Positions 8,396-14,626 of a stretch of 64,000 nucleotides of DNA are shown here, one piece after another. Numbering within the stretch: the first letter of the stretch is position 1; the number at the start of each line of letters is the position of its first letter. The stretch is from NCBI GenBank assembly GCA_035628915.1, contig DASPIW010000044.1, positions 1 through 64,000 on the forward strand. Reading direction: 5' to 3'. Below the pieces are notes generated by a model. It searched no databases. It saw only the letters and a program-made list of their open reading frames with translations, and was not told where the DNA came from. The position numbers were made by a program, and so were the translations under genes. This stretch comes from JARBUG01 sp035628915. GTDB lineage: Bacteria; Bacillota; Sulfobacillia; Symbiobacteriales; Symbiobacteriaceae.

Positions 8396-8481
8396 GTTAG
8401 TATTCCTTCCGCCCCCAGCCGATACGGCAGCGACTGAGGCAACGCCTTTTTCGGACATACTGAGCACGGAGGTGAAGAAGC

Positions 8482-8652
8482 ATGACCACCCAGCGCAAGC
8501 ATGGTCGGCACGGATATGACGTCATGTGCGGCGACGGCACCGGAGGCCGGGTCACCGCTGATTCCCCCCAGGAGGCAAAGGAGATGGCTGAGGAAATGTG
8601 CGATCTCCACGGCGGCTCGCGCGGTACGCCCACGAGACGCGACGACCCCTGA
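8482..8652 (+). CDS. Small conserved-looking protein, function unknown (56 aa)
   Basis: This 56-residue frame starts at ATG 8482 with a near-perfect GGAGGTG seven bases upstream and ends 12 bases before a strong terminator, so it has the full architecture of an expressed monocistronic gene. The product is hydrophilic, with a basic N-terminus (RKHGRHGYDVMCG), an acidic amphipathic helix (PQEAKEMAEEMCDLHG) and two Cys about 25 residues apart. It has no signal peptide or membrane segment. I recognise no family. The divergent neighbour is the molybdopterin oxidoreductase, with which it may share an operator. Confidence 0.7.
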   Translation: MTTQRKHGRHGYDVMCGDGTGGRVTADSPQEAKEMAEEMCDLHGGSRGTPTRRDDP

Positions 8653-8663
8653 AGCCGCTCCAC

Positions 8664-8708
8664 GGACCACCTGCCAACCGTTCTGGGCGGCAGGTGGTCC
8701 TTCGTTTA
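8664..8708 (+). terminator. Rho-independent terminator of the 56-aa gene
   Basis: A 12-bp perfect stem (GGACCACCTGCC / GGCAGGTGGTCC) is followed by TTCGTTT. Confidence 0.85.
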
Positions 8709-8780
8709 TGGAGACCGCCACGGCCCGATGAAAAAGGTGCTAGTTCGCTCCGTCAGAAAATCTGGCAGGAAAGTGTGTGA

Positions 8781-8825
8781 TGGCTCCGTATTATTGTAGT
8801 GAGACGCACTCTTACTACGGAGCCA
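8781..8825. promoter_or_regulatory. Palindrome in front of the proline dehydrogenase gene
   Basis: TGGCTCCGTA (8781-8790) and TACGGAGCCA (8816-8825) are perfect 10-base inverted arms. A partial inner pairing extends the hairpin. It ends 20 bases before the start codon at 8846, so it lies in the leader and could be an operator or an RNA hairpin controlling expression. Confidence 0.45.
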
Positions 8826-8845
8826 CTCAGAAAGAGGTACGCCAG

Positions 8846-9772
8846 ATGGACCTTACCCCGCTGTACCGCAAGGTCGTCCTCACCGTTGCCCGCAGCAAAA
8901 TCGTTGCCGGACCAGCACAGCGCGTCGGCATGAAACTGGGCGCCTCCCGGTTCGTTGCCGGCGAGACGCTCGATCAGGCCTTTTCCGTCGTTCGCGACTT
9001 GAACCGGCGCGGTATTCTGGTGACGATGGACCAGCTCGGCGAAGGCGTCCATGAAGAGAGAGTCGCCAGGGAGATGTGCCAGGCCTATTTTGACCTCCTG
9101 GACGGCATCGCCCGGACCGGCGTGAACGCGAACGTGTCGCTGAAGCCGAGCCAAATGGGTCTCTCCTTCAGCCGTCCTCTGGCCGACGAAATTCTGCTCG
9201 CCGTTGTCAGGAAAGCGGCGGAGCACCGCAACTTCGTCCGCATTGACATGGAAGATACACCCTACACCGACGCCACACTGGAAATCTACCGCAACCTCCG
9301 GAAGCTGGGCTACGACAACGCCGGCACCGTTATCCAGTCGTACCTGTATCGCACGGAGCAGGACATCCGCGATCTTATGACGATCGGGGCCAATCTGCGC
9401 ATCGTGAAGGGTGCCTACAAGGAGCCGCCGAATCTCGCATTCCCGAAAAAAGCTGACGTAGACGAAAACTACAAGAAGGTCATTGCCACCCTGTTGGAGA
9501 ATGGCCTCTATACCGCGGCAGCCACCCACGATGAGAAGATCGTTGACTGGCTCAAGCAGTTTGCCCGGGAGCACAACATCGACAAGTCCCGCTTCGAAAT
9601 TCAGATGCTCTACGGCGTGCGGATGGCCTGGCAGGAAGAACTGGCCAGGGAGGGCTATCAGGTCCGGTGCTACGTGCCCTTTGGGCGGATGTGGTACCCC
9701 TACTTCACCCGGCGCATCGCCGAGCGCCCCGGCAACTTCTGGTTCCTCGTCAAGAACCTGATGAAAGGTTAA
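8846..9772 (+). CDS. fadM: Proline dehydrogenase
   Basis: This FAD enzyme oxidises L-proline to delta-1-pyrroline-5-carboxylate, passing electrons to the quinone pool. The 308-residue size matches monofunctional Gram-positive PRODH. Family features are visible: NVSLKPSQMGL, the IDMEDTPYTD block, GYDNAGTVIQSYLYRT, LRIVKGAYKEP with the FAD-binding Arg/Lys, and the C-terminal substrate helix PYFTRRIAERP whose paired Arg residues bind the proline carboxylate. The start at 8846 follows GAGGT at 7 bases; an earlier ATG at 8777 lies in the palindromic leader and lacks a binding site. No P5C dehydrogenase gene is adjacent. Confidence 0.92.
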   Translation: MDLTPLYRKVVLTVARSKIVAGPAQRVGMKLGASRFVAGETLDQAFSVVRDLNRRGILVTMDQLGEGVHEERVAREMCQAYFDLLDGIARTGVNANVSLKPSQMGLSFSRPLADEILLAVVRKAAEHRNFVRIDMEDTPYTDATLEIYRNLRKLGYDNAGTVIQSYLYRTEQDIRDLMTIGANLRIVKGAYKEPPNLAFPKKADVDENYKKVIATLLENGLYTAAATHDEKIVDWLKQFAREHNIDKSRFEIQMLYGVRMAWQEELAREGYQVRCYVPFGRMWYPYFTRRIAERPGNFWFLVKNLMKG

Positions 9773-9796
9773 TCCTCAGAGAGAGTCGACACCGGC

Positions 9797-9836
9797 AAAG
9801 GCCTGGGTCCTACTTGGACCCAGGCCTTGCTCGTTT
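9797..9836 (+). terminator. Rho-independent terminator of proline dehydrogenase
   Basis: AAGGCCTGGGTC / GACCCAGGCCTT (about 13 bp) around a short loop, followed by GCTCGTTTC. Confidence 0.8.
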
Positions 9837-9975
9837 CAGGTCTTCAGGGTGCGCACCGAGTCCTCCAGACTCTGGGAGACAGTCTCGAGCTGGCCGACGG
9901 TCTCTGCCGTCTCCCTGTTCCATCGCGGTGACGGCGCGGGCGACACCATCCTGCACGGCGGCCGTGCGCCGCTCG
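9836..9975 (-). pseudogene. Methyl-accepting chemotaxis protein, frameshifted 3' fragment
   Basis: Two minus-strand frames join to give the end of a chemotaxis receptor: AAVQDGVARAVTAMEQ in one frame, then ETVGQLETVSQSLEDSVRT in another, ending in a TGA at 9838-9836. The heptad pattern and the SLEDSVRTLK ending resemble MCP C-termini. Nothing further upstream is receptor-like because the DedA gene begins at once. It is a short, frameshifted relic, too short for any function. Confidence 0.5.
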
Positions 9976-9980
9976 CACCC

Positions 9981-10586
9981 TCAGGCGTCGCGCCGCCGCA
10001 GCTTGTACCAGATGAACCAGCCCACGGCTGCTGCCAGCAGGGCGATGATCACCAGATCGAACCGGTGCAGATACTCGCGCACCAGCGAATAGTGGTTGCC
10101 CAGGCGGTAGCCGAGGTAGGTAAACAGGAACGACCAGGGCAGCATGCCCAGGAACGAGTAGAACAGGAACCGGCCGAAGTTCATTTCGGCGACGCCGGCG
10201 GGGAGAGAAATGAACGTGCGGACACCCGGCATCAGGCGGGCCAGGAAGACCGTCAATTCGCCCCGCTGGGCGAACCAGCGGTCGGCAACGTCAATTTCGT
10301 GCTTGGAAATCAGGACGTACTTGCCGTACCGCTCCAGCAGCGACCGGCCGCCGTAGCGTCCGATGCCGTAGGCAAGAATGGACCCGACAAGGCCGCCCAT
10401 CTGCCCGGCGATGATCGCCTCGGTGAAAGTGATATCGCCCCGGGCGGCGAGAAAGCCGCCGAATGGCAACACGATTTCGCTGGGCAGGGGAATGCAGGCG
10501 CTTTCGACCAACATCCCCAGGGCGATCCCCCAATATCCGAACTGGCCGAGAAAGTCAACCACAGTCATGAACAGGGTTTCGAGCAA
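9981..10586 (-). CDS. DedA family membrane protein
   Basis: The 201-residue protein has the DedA/SNARE-associated domain (PF09335): an N-terminal helix, the re-entrant ESACIPLPSEIVLPFGG loop with conserved Glu and Pro, GRYGGRSLLERYGKY, and the FLARLMPGVRTFISLPAG motif with the functionally important Arg, then two C-terminal helices. DedA proteins help recycle polyprenyl-phosphate carriers or maintain membrane potential. The likely start is TTG 10586, eight bases after AAGGGGG; an ATG at 10607 lacks a binding site. It is a single-gene unit. Confidence 0.87.
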   Translation of the reverse strand: MLETLFMTVVDFLGQFGYWGIALGMLVESACIPLPSEIVLPFGGFLAARGDITFTEAIIAGQMGGLVGSILAYGIGRYGGRSLLERYGKYVLISKHEIDVADRWFAQRGELTVFLARLMPGVRTFISLPAGVAEMNFGRFLFYSFLGMLPWSFLFTYLGYRLGNHYSLVREYLHRFDLVIIALLAAAVGWFIWYKLRRRDA

Positions 10587-10689
10587 GACAAATCCCCCTT
10601 GGGTCATGTCGGGTCGAAGCAGAAGCAGGAATCAGTCCCCTTGAAAGAGAATTGGGATATGTTTCCAATACAGGGAAGGGGCGAGGTTC

Positions 10690-10890
10690 GTGGACCTGCA
10701 ACTCATCGCCGGCCTGTCCCTCGGGGCGGCGGTTATTGCGGCTGCCGTATCCATTGCGTGCCTGGTGCGCATAGAGGACCTACACCAGCAGTGGGGTACG
10801 GTCCGCCCGCGGGGCGGGCGCAGGCCGGGCGCTCTGCGGGGCCGGGGCAAAATCGTTCCGCTGCGCCATGATCCGCCGCCCCGGCGCTAG
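10690..10890 (+). CDS. Small single-span membrane protein, function unknown
   Basis: A 66-residue frame starting at GTG 10690, with AAGGGGCGAGG just upstream. Residues 3-28 form one hydrophobic helix (LIAGLSLGAAVIAAAVSIA), followed by a very basic tail rich in Arg and Gly, so the C-terminus should face the cytoplasm. I recognise no family. Its stop is two bases from the stop of the convergent NUDIX gene, which suggests compact, real gene packing. Confidence is limited by the short length and weakly typical start. Confidence 0.45.
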   Translation: MDLQLIAGLSLGAAVIAAAVSIACLVRIEDLHQQWGTVRPRGGRRPGALRGRGKIVPLRHDPPPRR

Positions 10891-10892
10891 CA

Positions 10893-11405
10893 CTACCGCT
10901 CCTGGACCAACCCGAGGTACGGGTCGGCGGTGGCGCGCTTCTCCAGCCAGAAACGATCTCTTAAGTAAGCCGGGTAGACCGGTTCCGCCAGCTTTGCCAC
11001 GTCTTCGGGGCGGAACCAGCGCACTTCGCGAACCGGGCCGTCCATGTCCTGCAAGGTCCAGGCCGCCCAGGGCCGGTCCGCCGCCCCCAGCGGGGTGGCT
11101 CCCGTTTCCTGCCGGGGACGGTCCTCGCGGGCACGAGCGACGAACGCCACTTCAATGACATGCTCGGGGCGCCGCTTGGGTCGGAACTCCTGCAAATAGA
11201 CCAGCGGCCCGAGATCGACCTCGAGGCCGGCTTCCTCGCGCGCCTCACGGCAGGCGGCGACAGCCAGCGTCTCTCCCCAGTCCAATGTGCCGCCCGGCGG
11301 GACCCAGGCTTTCCCATCCCTGCTGCGACAGAGCAGCAGTTCGCCCCGTGCGCTCAGAATCAGCACCCGCGCCACTGCCCGCAACCCCTGAAAACCCGCA
11401 CCCAT
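10893..11405 (-). CDS. NUDIX hydrolase
   Basis: A 170-residue NUDIX-fold protein. The NUDIX box is complete: GGTLDWGE, then seven residues, then REAREEAGL, with the metal-binding Glu residues in place. Members hydrolyse nucleoside diphosphates linked to another group (house-cleaning or mRNA-decapping roles). The substrate cannot be assigned; the tail past residue 135 has no added domain. Its start lies about 85 bases from the divergent gene at 11492. Confidence 0.85.
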   Translation of the reverse strand: MGAGFQGLRAVARVLILSARGELLLCRSRDGKAWVPPGGTLDWGETLAVAACREAREEAGLEVDLGPLVYLQEFRPKRRPEHVIEVAFVARAREDRPRQETGATPLGAADRPWAAWTLQDMDGPVREVRWFRPEDVAKLAEPVYPAYLRDRFWLEKRATADPYLGLVQER

Positions 11406-11491
11406 TGCGAACGACTCCTTTGCACCTCCGCTGCCGCCCTTACATATTCATGCAGCGGCACGCCGCGGGTATACCGCCGGAGGTGAGAAAT

Positions 11492-12205
11492 GTGGCCGAG
11501 TTGCCTGTCGCCCTTGCCGTGGTGGGTGACGCCGTTCCGGCCTGGGCCAGCCGCATAGCCGGGGCCGTTCTGCTCGATCCGGGCCGGTATACCGCTATCG
11601 AAGATGGCTTCAATGAAATGCTGGCCAGCACCCGGGCGCCCTGCATTCTGCCGGTGGCGGCCGGCGACCAGTTGGACAGCGGTGCAGTTCTGCGGCTGGC
11701 CGGGTCACTGGCGAAGGCGCCGGGCTGTTACTCGTGCGCCGCCGGACCGGTCGACCAGGTTCGCCGGGATGGTACGATCCGCCGGGTCAGTCCGTCCATT
11801 CTCGCTGCGTCACGCTGCGTCCATACGGCCCTCCGCCTGCCCACGCCCATCCTCTTCCGGACGGGCGCCCTCCGAGCGGCTGGCGGCTGGCGCCGCGGCG
11901 AGGCCTGCTGGGAACACCGCTCCCGGCGGCACCGGGCGCTGCTGGCGCGCCTGCTTGCGAACAGCAGCCTGCTCGCCGGGGGCGAGTACTTGGGCACTGT
12001 GGCCCGGGTCGGAAGCGCTCCGTCGCTGAGGGAGACGCTGGAGCACCTGCTGTTCCAGGAGGTCACCCTGGACGGCCCGTGCCTGCAGGTGTCGGGGCGC
12101 ATCGTGGCGGTGACGCCCGACCTGGTGACGCTGGCGGAGACGAACGCACCTGTCACGCTGGTGCCCGTCAAGCATATTGCCGCTGTTGCACGCCGTCTCT
12201 CATGA
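11492..12205 (+). CDS. Glycosyltransferase-like protein with a C-terminal DUF2642-like domain
   Basis: The 237-residue product starts at GTG 11492, six bases after a perfect GGAGGTG. Residues 1-165 resemble a reduced GT2 (GT-A) fold: an N-terminal Rossmann-like strand, ILPVAAGDQLDSGAVLRLAG in place of the usual DDD block, and RTGALRAAGGW, which matches the R..l...GgF acceptor-side motif. The classic DXD is replaced by GDQLD, so catalysis is doubtful. The last 40 residues (VSGRIVAVTPDLVTL, VPVKHIAAV) look like the small beta domain found in spore-coat-associated DUF2642 proteins. This points to a coat or surface role by inference only. Confidence 0.5.
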   Translation: MAELPVALAVVGDAVPAWASRIAGAVLLDPGRYTAIEDGFNEMLASTRAPCILPVAAGDQLDSGAVLRLAGSLAKAPGCYSCAAGPVDQVRRDGTIRRVSPSILAASRCVHTALRLPTPILFRTGALRAAGGWRRGEACWEHRSRRHRALLARLLANSSLLAGGEYLGTVARVGSAPSLRETLEHLLFQEVTLDGPCLQVSGRIVAVTPDLVTLAETNAPVTLVPVKHIAAVARRLS

Positions 12206-12214
12206 TAATGAAGC

Positions 12215-12247
12215 AGAGGGGGTCTGTCGACCCCCCCTCTCTTATTC
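12215..12247 (+). terminator. Hairpin between convergent genes
   Basis: AGAGGGGGTC / GACCCCCCCTCT arms around TGTC, followed by CTTATTC. It ends the plus-strand gene and overlaps the end of the convergent cysteine synthase gene. Confidence 0.65.
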
Positions 12248-13162
12248 AAATAGATCGCTGCTCAGGTACCGCTCGCCGCTGTCCGGAGCGATGGCCAGGA
12301 CCCGCTTGCCCGGGCCCAATTCCCGGGCAATCCTGAGGGCAAAGAAGACGCTTGCGGCACCCGACGCACCGAGGAGCATCCCCTCTTCGCGGCCGAGCCG
12401 GCGGGCCATCTGTGTCGCCTCGTGATCCTCAATGTGCAGCAGTTGATCCCAGATCCCCGTATTGAGGATCTTCGGGATGAACCCGGGGCCAGTGCCGACG
12501 ATCTTGTGCGGGCCTGGCTTGCCGCCCGCCAATACCGGCGAGTTCTTGGCTTCTACTACGTAGATTTTCAGGTGCGGCAGCGCCTTCTTCAGTTCTTCAC
12601 CGGTGCCGGTCACCGTGCCACCCGTGCCAGCGGTGAGGACCAGGGCGTGCAGGTCGCTGCCGAAGGCGTCAAGGATCTCTCGGGCGGTGGTGCCGCGGTG
12701 GGCGTCTGGGTTGGCCGGGTTCTCGAACTGCTGGGGGATGAAGCTGTGGGGGATTTCGGCCGCCAGCTTCTCCGCCCGTTCGATGGCGCCGTTCATGCGC
12801 TGGGCCGCCGGCGTGAGGTGGACCGCGGCGCCGTAGGCTTTCATCACCTTGATGCGCTCCAGCGTGGCGTTGTCCGGCATGGTGATGATCAGCCGGTAGC
12901 CCTTAGCCGCCGCAGCCATGGCGAGCCCAATGCCCGTGTTGCCCGAGGTCGGCTCGATGATGGTGCTGACGGCGGGAATCAGCTTGCCCTCGGCCTCCGC
13001 CCTCGCGATCATGTTGGCGGCGGCCCGATCCTTTACGCTGCGGCCAGGGTTGAACCATTCCAGCTTGACGTAGACGTCGGCGCTGCCAGGCGGGACCACC
13101 CGATTCAGCCGGACGTGCGGAGTATTTCCAATGACATCTGCGATACTGTCATATACGCGCAT
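12242..13162 (-). CDS. cysK: Cysteine synthase (O-acetylserine sulfhydrylase)
   Basis: A PLP enzyme of fold type II that makes cysteine from O-acetylserine and sulfide. The 306-residue length is typical of CysK. Lys44 in GRSVKDR is the Schiff-base lysine, PTSGNTGIGLAM is the substrate-binding loop, and GTGGTVTGTGEEL binds the PLP phosphate. The C-terminal GASGAAS block is also present. A good promoter (TTGACG-18-TAGGAT) overlaps a CymR-like palindrome, which fits control by cysteine availability. CysM-type use of other sulfur donors cannot be excluded. It is transcribed alone, divergently from queG. Confidence 0.93.
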   Translation of the reverse strand: MRVYDSIADVIGNTPHVRLNRVVPPGSADVYVKLEWFNPGRSVKDRAAANMIARAEAEGKLIPAVSTIIEPTSGNTGIGLAMAAAAKGYRLIITMPDNATLERIKVMKAYGAAVHLTPAAQRMNGAIERAEKLAAEIPHSFIPQQFENPANPDAHRGTTAREILDAFGSDLHALVLTAGTGGTVTGTGEELKKALPHLKIYVVEAKNSPVLAGGKPGPHKIVGTGPGFIPKILNTGIWDQLLHIEDHEATQMARRLGREEGMLLGASGAASVFFALRIARELGPGKRVLAIAPDSGERYLSSDLFE

Positions 13163-13175
13163 GTTAAATCACCAG

Positions 13176-13226
13176 ATTCCTATCGGATTACTGTAAATCC
13201 TAACATCCATGGCAGGAATCCGTCAA
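13176..13226 (-). promoter_or_regulatory. cysK promoter with CymR-like operator
   Basis: On the minus strand TTGACG (13226-13221) and TAGGAT (13202-13197) are spaced by 18 bases. Just downstream, AATCCGATAGGAAT (13189-13176) is a near-palindrome close to the Rrf2/CymR type of site known in Firmicute cysteine genes. A repressor bound there would block transcription initiation. The regulator is inferred, not seen. Confidence 0.5.
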
Positions 13227-13273
13227 TAGGTGCTACACTACATGCGAAGCGGTCTGAACTTGGGGGGCGGGCA

Positions 13274-14428
13274 GTGGACGGGGATGAGCTGAAGCGGGCG
13301 CTGAAGGCGCACGCCATCGAAATCGGGTTGGATCTGATCGGCGTCGCCCGGGCCGAGCCGTTCACCGCCGATGCGGACCGGCTGCGGGAGCGGCAGCAAG
13401 CCGGTCTGGGGCCGAACCCGTATGAATACCAGCAGATTGAGCCGCGGGTCAACCCCGAACTGCTGCTGCCCGGCGCCCGAACGCTGATTGCAGGCGGCAT
13501 CAGCTACTTGATGGAGGACGAGCCTCTCGCCGCCGGTCTGACCGGATGGCTCTCACGCTATTGCCGGGGGCTGGATTATCACGGGCTACTAAAGGCGCGG
13601 CTCGGGCAGGTGGCGTCGTGGCTGGAGGCAGCGGTGCCGGGCGCCCGGACGCTGGTCCACGTCGACACCGGCCCGCCCCTGGACCGGTCGGTGGCAGAGC
13701 GGGCGGGCATTGGCAAATGGGGAAAGCACACGAACCTGATCACCCGGGAGTTCGGTACATGGGTCTTCCTGGGCGAGATTCTGACGGACATTGATCTGCC
13801 GCCGGACGAGCCGGTGGCGCCCGCCTGCGGTGAGTGTACGCTATGCATTGACGCCTGCCCAACGCAATGCCTGACGGAATGGAAGATCGACGCCAACCGG
13901 TGCCTCTCCTACGTGACGCAGATGAAAGGCATGATCCCCACGGAGTTCCGTGAGACGATGGGCAACCGCCTTTTCGGATGCGACGACTGCCAGGATGTCT
14001 GCCCGTACAACCGGAAGGCCCGCCGGGGGCTGCATCCGGAGTTCGCTTCGCACCCCGAGGTGGGCGGCGCGCCGGACCTCCTTAAGCTGATGAACATGAC
14101 CAAGGGCGATTTCAGGCGCTGGTTCGAGCCGTCGGCGGCGGGCTGGCGGGGGAAGACGACGATTCAGCGCAACGCCGTGATTGCCCTCGGCAATGCGGGC
14201 GACCCAGGCGCTCTGGAGCCCCTGGTCAAGGCGCTGGGCAGCGAGAGCCAGCCGGTGCGGGCGCACGCCGCCTGGGGGCTGGGCCGCCTTGCGGGGGCCG
14301 CACCCGGGGTGGCCGAGGCCGCCCGTGCGGCGCTGGAGAACCGCAGGCGGCACGAGAGCGATCCTGATGTGTTGGCTGAGATCGAGGGCGCCCTGGCAAA
14401 TGAAGTCTTCGGGTCGCACCAGGGTTAA
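13274..14428 (+). CDS. queG: Epoxyqueuosine reductase
   Basis: QueG reduces epoxyqueuosine to queuosine in tRNA, using cobalamin and two [4Fe-4S] clusters. The 384-residue protein shows the N-terminal DUF1730/cobalamin region, the ferredoxin motif CGECTLCIDACPTQC from about residue 185, and CDDCQDVCPYN from about 236, giving both clusters. Residues 295-375 form HEAT-like helical repeats (NAVIALGNAGDPGALEPLV), the normal QueG tail. The start is GTG 13274 after GGGGGGCGGG. It is a single gene followed by a strong terminator. No other queuosine gene is nearby. Confidence 0.92.
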   Translation: MDGDELKRALKAHAIEIGLDLIGVARAEPFTADADRLRERQQAGLGPNPYEYQQIEPRVNPELLLPGARTLIAGGISYLMEDEPLAAGLTGWLSRYCRGLDYHGLLKARLGQVASWLEAAVPGARTLVHVDTGPPLDRSVAERAGIGKWGKHTNLITREFGTWVFLGEILTDIDLPPDEPVAPACGECTLCIDACPTQCLTEWKIDANRCLSYVTQMKGMIPTEFRETMGNRLFGCDDCQDVCPYNRKARRGLHPEFASHPEVGGAPDLLKLMNMTKGDFRRWFEPSAAGWRGKTTIQRNAVIALGNAGDPGALEPLVKALGSESQPVRAHAAWGLGRLAGAAPGVAEAARAALENRRRHESDPDVLAEIEGALANEVFGSHQG

Positions 14429-14467
14429 CGGCTCGGGGTGGGGCGAGAGTGGAATAAGGGGTTGTGG

Positions 14468-14503
14468 ACAGGCCCGGGCAAGTTGCCCCGGGCCTGTCTT
14501 CTG
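14468..14503 (+). terminator. Rho-independent terminator of queG
   Basis: ACAGGCCCGGGCA / TGCCCCGGGCCTGT arms around a short loop, followed by CTTCTGTCGTC. Confidence 0.7.
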
Positions 14504-14626
14504 TCGTCTCGATTTTTCGTGTACCGTTTGGATATTTATCCTATTGCAGAAAATGGTAGCCAATCCGGAGCGTCGAATCTGAACTCCTACCAACCTTGAA
14601 GCTGGGTAAACAAAGGGGGTTCCCAC

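Noticed and set aside
13163..13273. A T-box or SAM riboswitch in the cysK leader
   Set aside because: The leader is only about 30 bases from the predicted start and has no T-box (GGTGG..ACCGCG-like) or S-box conserved core.
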